Origin: Dichomitus squalens LYAD-421 SS1
Lineage: Eukaryota > Basidiomycota > Agaricomycetes > Polyporales > Polyporaceae
Reading direction: 5' to 3'
Assembly (NCBI RefSeq): GCF_000275845.1
Contig: NW_006766884.1
Location: forward strand, 575,976-639,975
Length of the DNA stretch: 64,000 nucleotides
The notes below the pieces were generated by a model. The model saw only the letters and a list, made by a program, of their open reading frames with translations, was not told the origin of the DNA and did no database searches. Position numbers and translations under genes: made by a program. Shown in pieces: positions 23,715-37,115 of this stretch (position 1 is its first letter; every line of letters starts with the position of its first letter).

Positions 23715-24819
23715 TTCTACGCATTCACGACTCTTTATCATGCCCCTGCTACCCCATCTGTCTCTTTCATACGTCCTGTATCCGACACTGTTCTAAGTAC
23801 AAGTACAAAGCTCATCGCATCATACCGGAGTAACCATGCTCCGAACCCGCTGCTACGAATACGCACCCCACCTTGTAGAAGTTGTCAGTTCGTTGTCGGT
23901 GGTCGCTGTATCGAATTTATGTTTCCAAGCAGCCATACGTATATACACGGAGAAGCACATGTCAATTCATCAAATTCTGCGCGTTATAGGTAAGTTGCGA
24001 AGTCAGGGGCAAGCTAGTGGGGAACACTATCGAGCGGCCTCCGATGGGAAACAGCTAGGCTGCCTACCCATCTGAGTCTTGATGTTCGCATAGAAGGAGT
24101 TCCACCCCTTGGTGCTCGTCAGGACGGGACACACAGGCAGCCGGGGATGAAGGATGCCCTAGGTCCTTTTCGCAAAACTATCAGCGAGCCCACAGCACTG
24201 GACAGTGGACTAACGACCAAACCTTTTTCCCCTGTATAAAAACAACACGAAGTAGGGAGGATCGGAATTGCTGGGCATCTAACATCAACCTAACGGCGCG
24301 GCCCACCCTGTGCGCTGGACTTCTGAGTGCTCGATCGAAAATGAGTAGGAGATCTGAAGAGATGTGAAGAGATCGTTAGGTTGGTAAGTGAATCGGAGTG
24401 CTGCTGAAGACACCGTGTGTACATGTACATGATCGATGTCGCATACTGGAGGATCAGGTCCTAGAGGCCCATCTCCTGTCACTGTGAACACATTTATACA
24501 AATACTTACAAGCGAGGTCTTAGACGTCGTGTTGGATGGGGCAAATGAGACGCGTCCGACTCCGAGTCTCGACGCGTCGCTCACATGATGCGCGTTCCTG
24601 CCACCAGAGATGGGCGAGGGACTGATGACACCGGGGGTCAAGCGTGAGAGAGTCTATGGTTTTCCTACCGATTGCATGTCATAACTTCAGGCATTGTAGA
24701 ATTCAATAAAGCCAGAACTCTGGAAGCTGAAATAGAGAGAAAGCCTGAGCCATTAGAAGAAGTCACCGCTGCCGACTTTCGGGGTCCTGGGGTCAAGCAC
24801 ATCTCTGCCTGCCACAAGA
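23715..24819. other. Intergenic DNA between Ran and PTC7
   Basis: No supported gene. A TATAAA motif lies at 24235-24240 after a T-rich run, about 580 bp before the PTC7 start. It could serve a promoter, but no matching open frame begins soon after it. A minus-strand 118-codon frame (24285-24641) has no domain. Confidence 0.4.
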
Positions 24820-26634
24820 ATGCTGGGCGCCTCTCTCGATCCTGTGGCGCTAGCTCATCGACTTTGTCGCTCCACCGCCAGCCCAAGAGCTTGGCTTTTC
24901 TCACCTTCGCCCATCACTCCGTTTTCCAGATATCCATTTTTCACATACGCACCGCTGTCGATGGTTTTGCCCTTCATTTCCAAGCATCCATTACTCTGCA
25001 AGATACCTCGGACACTACCAAAATGCATTCCTGGCATCGCACTCTCGAAACAGGCGCGCTGCTTCGCCTCCTCTACTCCTTCGTCAAGCCCGCCTCTCCC
25101 TAGGCCGTATCGCTTCCACGTTGGGGCGAGCTGGGCAGGAAAGCCGCATGACCCGCGCGGTCCACGAGTCAACACGGACCCGTTCCCTCCGGACAGTCCG
25201 ATAGGGAAATGGCGAGACACGACGTTATCGCGGCCGAACCCTGGAGCTGGGAAGCATATCGGGGAGGACTTCTTTTACATTCAGGATGTGAGTGTTGCAT
25301 CAGGTGTGCGAAACGACGGCGAGTTGAACGCGGGCTGGCCTGTCTCTCCAGATGCGCGAGGGCTCCGTGAGTACAGCTCAAGCTCTTCCTCTAGCCAGCC
25401 TCTGACGCCGGTGGACGCGTCTGGTACGACTTTGTTTTCGCTCTGCCTCACTATAGGGGGTCTCGCTAGGTGTCGCGGACGGAGTGGGTGGATGGGTAGA
25501 GTCGGGCATTGACCCGTCACTATTTTCTCAAGCACTCATGTACCATGCACACCGATATTCAAAGGTTGCCTGGCCTGGCGAGCCCGAGGTTGACCCTATG
25601 CAAGAGTATGAAGAGCGTGAGCAGGTGGAAGGGTGGGAGTTGTCTCCGGTGGAGTGCCTAGAATCTGCGTATGGAGGTGTGCTTAGGGAACGATACGTTG
25701 TAGCCGGTGAGTGTGTAGATGGTCTGGTTCGCACAGCTGACCGACGTAACCGGTTGTCATAGGTTCAAGTACCGCGTGCATACTCACACTCAACGCGTCG
25801 ACGGGGATGTTGCGGGCGGCAAAGTATGTTTTCGCGTATTCCTGAGGTATTCTGGCGTTTCGAAATGAATATCTCCCCGTACCAGCCTCGGCGACAGTGG
25901 ATTTCTCATAATCCGCGGTTCGCAAGTCATCTATCAGCAACGCTCTCAAACACATTTCTTCAACTGCCCAAAGTACGTGCTTGTGTAGGCTGTGCTCTAA
26001 AGCGCCATAACCAACCGGCCAATATCGTAGACAGCTGTCGAAGCTGCCTGTAGCCCAAAAACGCTTTTCCCGAGCCGTTGTAGATCACCCAAAAGACGCA
26101 GACTTATGCGAGCTCAAGTTACGGCATGGTGACCTGATCATCGCATATGTGCGTAAGCCCCACCAGAAGCAGCGCTTCCTCAGCTAAGCGGCTATACATC
26201 CTTCACAGACCGACGGACTATCGGACAACGTCTTCCCTTCGGAGATGGTCGCCATCTGTGGCCTCGTCGCGAGGCAGTTTCAGCTGAATAGGCGCACTAT
26301 CACACCAGTGGGTGAGATGGAGTTCGAGGGGAGCGCCGAGGACCAGGAGGTCCAAGCGATGGCCGAGCGTATCGTGGATTACGCGCGGATTTGTATGGCG
26401 AACACGAAGAGGGTCAGCCCCTTCGAGCGAGCCGCTGCTCGTGAGGGCATGTACTTCCGGGGCGGGGTAAGTCATGCGTTGGTCTTCGTCGAACTAGGCC
26501 TTGCTGACCTGTTTCGGATCACAGAAGGTGGATGAGTAAGTCTCGATCTGCAGGGCTGTATCAGGGTGGGCCACTTACGACACGACATTGACAGCGTCAC
26601 CGTTCTCGTCACGATGGTCCAAGAAGCGATCTGA
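24820..26634 (+). CDS. PTC7: PTC7-like mitochondrial PP2C phosphatase
   Basis: PP2C-family, Mn/Mg-dependent Ser/Thr phosphatase related to yeast Ptc7 and human PPTC7, which act in mitochondria on coenzyme Q biosynthesis and mitophagy control. The N-terminus is Arg/Ser-rich and ends with a presequence-like ARCFASS before YRFHVGASWAGKP. Motifs in order: HIGEDFFYI, then SLGVADGVGGWVESGIDP (metal Asp), YGGVLRERYVVAG, STACILTLNASTGMLRAA, NLGDSGFLIIRG, HGDLIIAYTDGLSDNVFPSE and KVDDVTVLVTMVQEAI, with a final metal Asp. The stop is at 26632-26634. Junctions checked by phase include AA|C (giving NLGDSG) and PK|LPVAQKRFS. The start at 24820 has A at -3. A second ATG at 24961 would give a shorter, more classic presequence. 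Confidence 0.9.
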
Positions 26635-27909
26635 AGGCTTATGAACAGAGAAGCCCTCTGGCCACCCTTGATCCTCTTGGTCAGTGGTTCATTACCCGCA
26701 TAGCTGCGTCAGCGGGCTGACACACTGTTCTGGCACGTAGTAACCAGACTATGCGGATATCGGACTAGGCTACATGGTGCATTGCGATACCCTAATGCTG
26801 AACACTTGGATGTCCATGTGTAATGTATCTGTAGAGGCATCTTATTGTCGTTACTGTTTATTGTAATATATGCACACCGGCGCACATCTTTCAACGTATT
26901 TCGAGGTGCGTACCGTCGCTTGACACTCACAACTATTGTTTACGGCAATTGACGAAAGATGCGTTCCAGAGAGTGACGTTGCAGGCGCGCCGACGGATCG
27001 CGGGTTGATAGCTGCACTTTCCCCCGATGTCACTTTGAGTTTCTGCTGGGATGCTGCAGAGAACGCAGGGGACGGCTGTTCTCGGCGATGACCGGTGCAA
27101 CACAACTTGGACCTTGGCAAGCTCGACGCAATTTTGAACCTTCCAATTTCGGTCCGCAGTCGCCCAGAACAGCCACTGTGTTTCCTCGAGGTCATTTTGG
27201 GCATCGCCAAATTACTCGCACAGGTTCGACGGCCTGAAGGCTCCGGCGGGGTAATGGCACTCAGTATGCGCCCATCCTCGGAGAAGCATATGATCTTTTG
27301 GAATAGGGGGCCTGATACCGGTAGAAGGCAAGTCAGAGCACAGGTTATTGCCAGTTGGCCAGTCAAGGGTATCGTGGGGTATGTGACGCTGATAAGCTGC
27401 TATCGCAACGAGCGACATACGTCCGTCCTTACATGGGCATGATCGACTCAAAACGACGGGGAAATTTGTTTTACGTGGTTGACACGCACGAGACCTGCTG
27501 AACCCGAAAGAGGGTTTGACGGCGTGCGGCATCGGCTAAAGTATGCACATTCTCGGATGATTTGGCTCGGGCACTTGTTTTCTAGTATTCTGGGACTGTC
27601 AGTCAGAGTCACGGAAGAGTTGCTGAGTTATGATATGGTGAACGAGGCTGCGAATCAAGGCCGGTCTCAGGATGTCTGATGGAGGTCGGGGGATAACCAG
27701 TCTGGGCAATGGCGGCAACGGATTCCCACGCAACCGATGTGACAAACAAGGAACCTGTTTCAGCTGCCTACCACTTCTTCCCCATCGCCCGCTCTCTTCC
27801 TCCTCAAGCACAGACCCAACACAAGCTGTTGTCGGTCGTTTCACTCCTTTACCCACCACGTCCTGTCCGTCTTGCACTGCGCCAGTCTTGACGCATCCCT
27901 CTTTCCCCC
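26635..27909. other. FKS1 upstream region
   Basis: This 1.27-kb interval between the PTC7 stop and the FKS1 start holds no supported gene. A 171-codon minus-strand frame (26851-27366) lacks any recognisable domain. From about 27730 to 27905 the plus strand becomes strongly pyrimidine-rich (C/T runs with CACC), as is common in promoters and leaders of highly expressed fungal genes. Confidence 0.5.
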
Positions 27910-30900
27910 ATGGCTGCGCGTCCCGGCCCTGGCTATGACCAGCTGAATCCTTTCTCAAATCAACCTCAATATGCCCGCCAGTACTCGGACTCCGACGCTG
28001 ATTCGTATACCAGCCGCAACGCAAGCAGCGTACCTCTCGCCTCGTCTGGCTACTACGATGGCACCTACACCCCCCAATGTGAGTGCACTGGTCCGATATC
28101 CTTTTCGTAGTTGCTCGGCGTCCGAAGGCTCCGCCATGCCGCTCGGTCGCATCAATTACGATGGGTGAACTCCCCTGTTACTGTCCAGCGCCGCTTGGCT
28201 GTGCGCAGCATATAGACCAGCGCAAGGGGTGTGCTGGAATCAGCTACACTTGCCATGCCCCCGTCCTACGGGCCTCTGCATGACACCTCATCGACGGATT
28301 CCGTCGCCATCCTCCCCCACCTTGCTGGTCATGGTAGCAACAGCGGCTACGCATTCGAGCGGACGTCTACCGAGCCTGCTGAATCCCATGAGACGGTACC
28401 GATACTGACGTACACTCCTGCAGCCGGCGATGAGGCGGGCTTCCCGGGCTACAACCGCCACTACAGTGCGTCGGTCGAATCCCACATGAGCGTCGGGACC
28501 AGCATTGCGCCTGGCAACCCGTTCGCGGACATTCCGGGCGCGGGTGAGCCATACCCTGCGTGGTCGGCGGAACGCCAGATACCCATGTCGACGGAGGAGA
28601 TTGAGGACATTTTCCTCGACCTCCAGCAAAAGTTCGGCTTCCAGAAGGATTCCATGCGTAATATGGTACGTCCCTCTCCTAAGGCCGTCTTCCCCCTTCT
28701 CCCTCTGTCCCCTGCATCCGCCGCTCTGTTTCGTCCCCTCCTACTGCCGATGGAGCATCACTGTCAGACATGATTGCTGAATACTGTGACAGTTCGACTT
28801 CTTGATGACGCTCCTTGATTCGAGGGCGTCTCGCATGACGCCGAATCAAGCCCTTCTCACCGTCCATGCTGACTACATTGGCGGTCAACACGCCAACTAC
28901 CGGAAGTGGTATTTCGCCGCCCAGCTCAACCTCGACGACGCCGTCGGTCAGTCGCAAAATCCCGGTCTGCAGCGCCTCCGGAGCGTCAAGGGCAACGCGA
29001 AGACCGCGGGGGGCAAGTCGCTCGATAGTGCGCTCAACCGATGGAGGAATGCGATGAACAACATGAGTCAGTACGACCGCCTCCGCCAGGTCGCGCTCTA
29101 CCTTCTCTGTTGGGGCGAGGCGGGCAACGTCCGGTTCACCCCGGAGTGCCTGTGCTTCATCTTCAAATGTGCGGACGACTACTATCGGAGTCCGGAATGT
29201 CAGAACCGGATCGACCCCGTCCCCGAGGGTCTCTACCTTGAGACAGTCATCAAACCTCTGTACCGCTTCATGCGGGACCAGGGCTATGAGGTCGTCGATG
29301 GAAAGTTCGTTCGTAGGGAGAAGGACCATGACCAGATTATTGGCTACGACGACATCAACCAACTCTTCTGGTATCCGGAGGGTCTCGCGAAGATCGTTCT
29401 GCAGGATAACGTAAGTCCACTTGTCGTAAAAGTGGGTACTGAGCGGGGAGTCAATGCTGATTGGCCGCATGCAGACGCGTTTGATCGACGTCGCGCCTAC
29501 ACAGAGGTACACGAAATTTGGTCGCATCGCGTGGAATCGCGTCTTCTTCAAGACGTTCTATGAGAAGCGTTCCTCCGCTCACTTGCTTGTGAACTTCAAC
29601 CGTATCTGGATTCTGCATGTTGCGTTCTTCTGGTTTTACACCGCATACAACTCTCCCAAGGTTTATGCGCCGAAGAACAAGCAGTCCCCTTCTGCGCCTA
29701 TGACCTGGTCTGCGACCGCTCTTGGAGGTGCCGTTGCGACGTCCATCATGATTGCAGCAACTATCGCCGAGTTCTCATACATCCCCACTTCGTGGCACAA
29801 CGCCAGTCACCTTACTGCTCGTCTCGTCTTCCTGCTCATCCTCCTCGCACTTACTGGTGGTCCCACGTTCTACATTGCTCTCGTCGACGGCCGCCCGAAC
29901 CAGGGCAATATCCCGCTCATCATCGGTATCGCGCAATTTTTCCTGTCCGTCGTGGTCACGGTCGCGTTCAGTATCATTCCTTCCGGGAGGCTGTTCGGTG
30001 ACCGTGTCGCGGGCAAGTCGCGCAAGTACTTGGCTTCCCAGACCTTCACGGCCTCGTACCCCACGCTCACTCGTTCGGCGCGAATGGCTTCGATCTCGAT
30101 CTGGCTCCTCATCTTTGGATGCAAGTTCACCGAGTCGTTCTTCTTCCTGACCTCGTCCTTCTCTAGTCCCATCGCTGTTATGGCGCGGACGAAGGTACAG
30201 GGCTGTAACGACAAGTACTTCGGGACCGCGCTATGCAGCAACCAAGTGCCGTTCGCCCTCGCGATCATGTACGTCATGGACTTGATCCTGTTCTTCCTGG
30301 ATACGTATCTGTGGTACATCATCTGGATTGTCGTGTTCTCGGTTGCGCGGTCGTTCCACCTTGGTCTATCCATCTGGACGCCTTGGAAGGAGGTTTACAC
30401 CCGGATGCCGAAGCGTATCTACGCTAAGATCCTTGCGACTTCCGAGATGGAGGTTAAGTACAAGCCCAAGGTATGTCTTGCTCCCATTCTTCAGCTCAGA
30501 ACGCATGCTAACTGTAGCCCAGGTCCTTGTCTCCCAAGTCTGGAATGCCATCATCATCTCCATGTACCGCGAGCATCTGCTTTCCATCAATCACGTCCAG
30601 CGTCTCCTGTACCACCAGGTCGACAGTCCAGACGGTCGCCGCACCCTCCGTGCGCCCCCCTTCTTCACCAACAACAATGGCAACGAAGCCGACTTCTTCC
30701 CCGTTGGTGGGGAGGCAGAGCGTCGTATCTCGTTCTTCGCCTCATCCCTCACGACTGCGCTTCCGGAGCCCCTGCCGGTTGATGCTATGCCTACGTTCAC
30801 CGTCCTTGTACCGCATTACTCTGAGAAGATCCTCCTTAGTCTTCGGGAGATCATCAGGGAAGAGGACCAGAACACCCGTGTCACACTGCTCGAGTACCTC

Positions 30901-33900
30901 AAGCAACTGCACCCGATTGAGTGGGACAACTTCGTGAAGGATACCAAGATTCTCGCCGAAGAGTCTGAGACCGCTACGTTCGACGGCACTCAGAGCACGA
31001 ACGAGAAGTCTGGCAATAAGCGGACGGACGACCTTCCCTTCTACTGCATCGGTTTCAAGACGGCCGCGCCCGAGTACACCCTTCGTACGCGTATATGGGC
31101 TTCCCTGCGCGCGCAGACGCTCTACCGTACCGTGTCTGGTATGATGAACTACTCCAAAGCCATCAAACTCTTGTACCGTGTCGAGAACCCGCAAATCGTA
31201 CAGCGCTTCGCTGGCAACACGGATCGCCTTGAGCGCGAGCTCGAGCGCATGTCCCGCCGGAAGTTCAAGTTCACCGTCTCGATGCAGCGCTACGCCAAGT
31301 TCAACAAGGAGGAGCTCGAGAACGCCGAGTTCTTGCTCCGCGCATACCCCGACCTACAGATCGCGTACCTGGATGAAGAGCCTGCCCCGAGTGGTGGCGA
31401 CCCACGCCTCTTCTCTACGCTCATTGACGGTCACTCCGAGATTGACGAGCAGACCGGGAAGCGGAAGCCCAAGTTCCGCGTCGAGCTGCCCGGTAACCCC
31501 ATTCTCGGTGACGGCAAGTCGGACAACCAGAACCATGCGATCGTTTTCTATCGCGGCGAGTTCCTCCAGCTCATCGATGCCAACCAGGACAACTACCTCG
31601 AGGAGTGCATCAAGATCCGGAACATCCTCGGCGAGTTCGAGCAGTATAACGTCTCGAGCCAGAGCCCGTACGCGCAGTGGGGCCACAAGGAGTTCAACAA
31701 GTACCCGGTCGCCATCGTCGGCACTCGCGAGTACATCTTCTCGGAGAACATCGGTATTCTCGGTGACATCGCTGCCGGAAAGGAGCAGACGTTCGGTACC
31801 CTCACGCCTCGTGTCCTCGCCTGGATTGGTGGAAAGCTGCACTATGGTCACCCCGATTTCCTGAATGCGACGTTCATGACTACGCGTGGTGGTGTGTCCA
31901 AGGCTCAGAAGGGTCTCCATCTGAACGAGGATATTTTCGCTGGTATGACGGCTATATCGCGTGGCGGACGCATCAAGCACTCCGAGTACTACCAGTGCGG
32001 GAAGGGTCGTGATCTAGGTTTCGGCACCATTCTTAACTTCCAGACCAAGCTCGGCACGGGTATGGGTGAACAGATGCTCAGTCGCGAGTACTACTACCTC
32101 GGCACGCAGCTGCCTATCGACCGCTTCCTTACGTTCTACTACGGTCATCCCGGTTTCCACATCAACAACATCCTCGTCATCTACTCGATTCAGACTTTCA
32201 TGCTTACGCGTGAGTATCGCTTTTCTCGGGGTGTGCGTGGGTATTCATGAGGCTGACCTATCCGTAGTTCTATACCTCGGCACGCTCAACAAGCAATTGG
32301 CCATCTGCAAGGTCGACTCACAGGGCAATGTGCTTGGTGGACAACCTGGCTGCTACAACCTCATCCCGGTATTCGATTGGATCAAGCACTGCATTATATC
32401 TATCTTCTTGGTCTTCTTCATCGCTTTCTTGCCACTGTTCATGCAAGGTATGTCCACCAGGCTTGTTACTGACATTACCCAAGCTGACGTCTTCGCCTGC
32501 AGAGCTGCTTGAGCGTGGTACTGGCAAGGCGCTTGTGCGTCTTGGGAAGCACTTCTTGTCTTTCTCGCCGATCTTCGAAGTCTTCTCGACGCAGATATAC
32601 TCGCAGTCCATTCAAAGCAACCTGACATTCGGTGGTGCCCGGTACATTGCAACGGGTCGTGGTTTCGCGACGACTCGTATCTCTTTCACCATCCTCTACT
32701 CTCGTTTCGCTGGACCCAGTATCTACATGGGTATGCGCAACCTGCTTCTGCTCCTCTACGCCACCATGTCCATCTGGACGCCCTTCCTCATCTACTTCTG
32801 GTTCTCGGTCTTGTCACTGTGCATCGCGCCCTTCGTCTTCAACCCGCATCAGTTCTCGTTCGCTGACTTCGTCATTGACTACCGCGAATTCCTCCGCTGG
32901 ATGTCTCGTGGCAACTCGCGTACGAAGGCCAGCTCCTGGTACGGCTACTGCCGTCTGTCACGTACAATGATCACTGGTTACAAGAAGAAGAAGCTCGGGC
33001 ACCCGTCTGAGAAGTTGGCCGGCGACGCTCCCCGTGCCAAGTGGCGGAGCGTCATCTTCTCCGAGGTCATCCTCCCAATCTGCATGGCTACCATCTTCGT
33101 CGTCGCGTACATGTTCGTCAAGTCCTTTCCCGACAGGAATGGCAAGCAGAACCCGAGCCCACTCGTCCGAATCGGTGTCATCGCGATTGGTCCAGTCGTA
33201 TGGAACGCTGTCGTGCTCCTAACGCTGTTCTTCATCTCGTTGTTCATCGGGCCGATGATGTCAGGCTGGGCGAGGTTCGCGTCGTTCATGGCCGCGTTCG
33301 CGCACTTCCTCAGCTTGATCGGCCTCGTCGCCTTCTTCGAGTTCTTCGTATGTATTGTCGTGCTTGCCCAGTTGCTAGCCTTTCTGATCCTTTTTGTAGT
33401 GGTTCCTAGAGCTCTGGGACGCGTCGCACGCTGTGCTCGGTGTCATCGCCATCATTGCGATTCAGCGCGCCATCCAGAAGATCCTCATCTCCGTATTCCT
33501 CTCACGTGAGTTGAAGCACGAGGAGACCAACAAGGCATGGTGGTCCGGACAGTGGTATGGTCGTGGTCTCGGCTCGTCTGCGTTCTCGCAGCCCGCCCGT
33601 GAGTACGTGGTCAAGATCGTCGAGATGTCTCTCTGGACCTCCGACTTCTTGCTTGCCCACCTCCTCTTGATTGTCATGACGCCACCCATGTTCATTCCAT
33701 TCGTCGACAAGCTTCACTCGATGATGATGTGTAAGTTGGTTTAATCGCATACGTGCAGTCTGAAGTGCTCACTTGCCCTACAGTCTGGTTACGGCCCTCG
33801 AAGCAGATCCGTCCACCACTCTTCTCCACGAAGCAGAAGCGCCAGCGGAGATGGATAGTACGTCAATAACTGACCCCAGCACATCCCTTTTACTGATCAT

Positions 33901-34083
33901 CTTCTCAGGTGTTCAAATATTCACTGGTCTATATCATCGTGGTTGCGTTCCTCGCTGCTCTGATCGTCCTGCGTACGTCGCCCTCTTTACATCCGTGTCT
34001 GACTTCCTGCTAACAACTATCGTACAGCCGCACTCTTCCGGGATCACATTACATTCACGTGTACCGTATGCCAGAACATCTAA
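27910..34083 (+). CDS. FKS1: 1,3-beta-D-glucan synthase catalytic subunit
   Basis: Plasma-membrane enzyme (GT48) that polymerises UDP-glucose into cell-wall beta-1,3-glucan under Rho1 control. About 1,750 residues over roughly ten exons with short introns. The N-terminus [15 protein letters not shown] is disordered. The FKS1 domain 1 region follows ([33 protein letters not shown]), then a first membrane block (29580-30400). The cytosolic catalytic region comes next: [80 protein letters not shown] and [17 protein letters not shown] second membrane block runs from 32260 to the end, finishing [17 protein letters not shown]. The family's echinocandin hot-spot positions read [10 protein letters not shown] (about 30139-30171) and DWIKHCII (32375-32398), unlike the susceptible yeast sequences. 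GAA1 follows 485 bp downstream on the same strand. Confidence 0.97.
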
Positions 34084-34568
34084 ATCTAATGTCCACGCAC
34101 GCATCTTCGCTTTCTGACCGTGCTGTGGTCGGGCCACAGCGACGCTCTCTATCACGCTCTCGAGCATCATTCCCTTGTCAACAGCTGACTTCGATACTTG
34201 CATTGGACCCTGTACTCTACATAGATCTATACAGCCATCTTATTTACTGATACCACACTGTGAGCTGGCCGTATGCAAACTTTCGATAGTAGGTATCGTC
34301 TAAACACATGCAGGGAACTCCCATTGTCGATGAGCCGTCAACACAAACATTCATTATAGCGAGACACAATTCTTGGCAAATTGAAAGCCACCACGCACGA
34401 AGCTGGTGGTCGTCGAGGTCGACTGTCGCGCTTTGGGCGCTCCGAAAGAAGCGGATATGTACGCACAGTTGGATGAGCTCGATCACTAGCTGTAGGTACT
34501 CACCACGTCCATCGCGTATCACTCGCCCACACGCACACTCCCCGATGAGCTGCTAGGAAATACTCTGG
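34084..34568. other. FKS1-GAA1 spacer
   Basis: Tandem intergenic region holding the FKS1 3' flank and the GAA1 promoter. No gene is supported. There is some AT-rich DNA at 34200-34260 and no distinct TATA box. Confidence 0.5.
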
Positions 34569-36959
34569 ATGCCAACTATCCTTCAAAAACTCGCAGGAGT
34601 GGCTACGGCACTCAGGCAAAGGCTAAGAGGCGGAGACGATCCCAATGCCACCAGAATCCGTCGCCGACAAGTACTCACGAACAAGCTATGGAAGGGACTG
34701 CCATTCATCAGGTGCGAAGAATGCCTTTCACTGTTTCTGCTAGGCCAGTGGACTTACATGACCAGGCTTGTGCTATTTCTAGTGGGATACCTATGGATGC
34801 TGGCACTACCCTCCTCGCAATTCGGACAACGAATATACATAGATGAAAACGCACTACAGCCTGCACAGGTACGCTATGAATCTTGTCTTGACGTATTGAG
34901 ACTGCCGTGTTGAGACTTTGAAGGTCCACACATACTGGAATTGGAACGACGTGCATCGAGCCGACCGGATACTTGAGGACCTGGAGCAACTGCGAGACCG
35001 GAATGCTACAAATGACGAGTGAGTTCCTGCGTTAGAGGGTGGTGAAGCGTTCACCCTCATAGCGTCCTACTAGAATCGCACGTTACTCCGTTGGCGTCTT
35101 CGAAAAGCTTGGAATACCCGCGCGTACACAACGATACTCCTTTGACACTCTGGGCGGGGTGCGTCCTTTACCTCCCGCGCTTTAGTTGGTGTCCATAAAT
35201 GTGAGATTCAGGCAATAAACGGAACTAACGCATACGCTGTTATGGCGGCGCCACGTGCCTCTGGAGCTGAGGCTATAATCATCAGTGCTTCATGGTTGAG
35301 CAGAACCGGAGAGGGAGACGAAACTCTCAACTTAAGGGGTGTGGCTATTGTCCTTTCGCTTGCGGGGTACTTGAAGAGTGAGTAAAGTGTGCAAGACATT
35401 CAGAACTGTGTATGAAATTGCGGCACAGAGTACTCCTTGTGGGCAAAGGACTTGGTCTTCGTCATCAGTGATGGATACCTGGACGGCATGCAAGCCTTTA
35501 TTACGACCTACCATGGGCTACCTCAAGCGAGTGCGTCTCAATTTTGATGTGACCCTAAAAAGGTGCTAACAAGCGAGCAGACCTGCACACCGAACCTCTG
35601 GAGTTGTCATCCGGTGTAGTCTGGACAGCGATAAACGTCGATTACCCTGGCCACTCTTTCTCCCACCTTGGTATATTTTTCGGTGAATAGCGAATTAGTT
35701 TCTGCCAAGCATAACGAAGCTGACTTCCTCAAGAGGGTCTGAATGGCCGCTTGCCGAATCAGGACCTAATGAACTCCGTCGGTGTAATCTCTCGTCATAC
35801 AGGCGGAGTGCCGGTAGTGGTATACGATGACCTCGACCCTAGAGAAACGCCGAGCGCTCCGACTGTTGTCCCTTCATGGATGCCAGAGGGACTGAAGAAC
35901 AACGGTGACGTACAGGAGTACGCCATGCGGGCTAAGGTCATCTCTCGTCATGTGAACTATCAAGCGAGAGGTGCAGCCAGTGGCGTGCATGGTCTTCTCC
36001 ACCAGTGAGCACGCTGAACATATCATGACCAAATTACAATACTGACTACTGACAGATTCCGTATCGACGCCCTGACCGTATACGCAGTCCCAGCGACAGG
36101 CCCCCACGGATTTTACGCCCTTGGCAAGATCCTCGAATCATCCCTGCGGACCATGAACAACCTCCTGGAGCGCCTTCATGCTTCATTCTTCTTCTTCCTC
36201 CTGGTCAGGCCTGAGATATTTATGAAGATCGGCATGTACCTCCCCAGCGCCATCTTGGTCGGCACCTCGATGCTGTTCTCCGGACTTGGCGAGTGGGTCA
36301 ATGCCGGATGGTTGCTGACCTCTGTCTCTCTCGAGGATGAAGAGAAATCGGAGAAGGCGCGGCCACGATCGGTGGAGAAGTGGGTCAGTAGGGATAGACC
36401 TGTCCTTGACGCTGTGACGGTCATGATCGCCACGCATGCCATCGGTTACGTCTTTTGGGAAGCTGTTAGCAGGAGACTGGTAAGTCGTTATACTTGTTTC
36501 TACCGAGAGCTGCCGCCTCATCCCGCTTCCCTGCAGGCTCATCCTGCCATCCTTTTCCTTATATTCGCTGCGGCTCCACTACTGGTTGCCCGCTTGCCTC
36601 AGCCAACCCGCCCCGGAAGCGCGCCAGTGTCCGCTGTACTCAAGGCGTTGAATCTCTGCTTCACCTCCGCGGTCATCTCCATCACCGCAGTGCTCAACTT
36701 TTCGCTCGCGGCGGCCCTCGCGGTCTTCATGGGCATCCCGCTCACCCTCGCATCACCCTCGCCACGCCTGCCATCCCGCATCGGGAAGTACGCACTGTAC
36801 TCGATCCTCGCTCTAGGCTGGCTCGTGTTCTGCCCAGAGGAGACCGGGAAGGCGCTATGGAATTGGGAAGTGCTGAGGGTGTGGTTCGCGCCGTTCGTGT
36901 GCGTGGTGTACGTGCCGCTCGTGTTGCAGTCGGCGTTGGTCTGTTGGCTGCCTTCATGA
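34569..36959 (+). CDS. GAA1: GPI transamidase subunit GAA1
   Basis: Subunit of the ER-membrane GPI transamidase that attaches GPI anchors to proteins; in the family it has an M28-peptidase-like lumenal domain. The cytosolic N-terminus contains RIRRRQVLTNKLWKGLPFIR, spliced (about 34712-34765) to the first TM segment LVLFLVGYLWMLALPSSQFG. Then come YIDENALQPAQ, VHTYWNWNDVHRADRIL, FEKLGIPARTQRYSF, AYAVMAAPRASGAEAIIISA, WAKDLVFVISDGYLDGMQAF and SSGVVWTAINVDYPGHSFSH. The second half has LPNQDLMNSVGVISRHTGGV, the lipid-binding-like NNLLERLHASFFFFLLVRPE, and six or so further TM helices ending LVLQSALVCWLPS. About eight short introns. The order of conserved blocks matches GAA1 throughout. Confidence 0.93.
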
Positions 36960-37115
36960 GAGCGTTACATGTATGGATTGACGATAACTAATACAATATC
37001 CACTATGATACAAAAATTGGGATGATTTGCATGGTGCGACAGCAATGTGACAATGGGCGTATATACGGAGCAGGAGATGAAGGTGGCCGAGGAAGGGGGT
37101 CCAGAGGGTCGCAGT

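Noticed and set aside
26851..27366. 171-codon minus-strand frame upstream of FKS1
   Set aside because: No domain, no compositional sign of a disordered or secreted protein, and it lies in the expected FKS1 promoter. Treated as a chance open frame.
31178..31864. 228-codon Ser-rich plus-strand frame and a 208-codon minus-strand frame inside FKS1
   Set aside because: Both overlap a highly conserved FKS1 catalytic exon and are frame shadows caused by GC-biased third positions.
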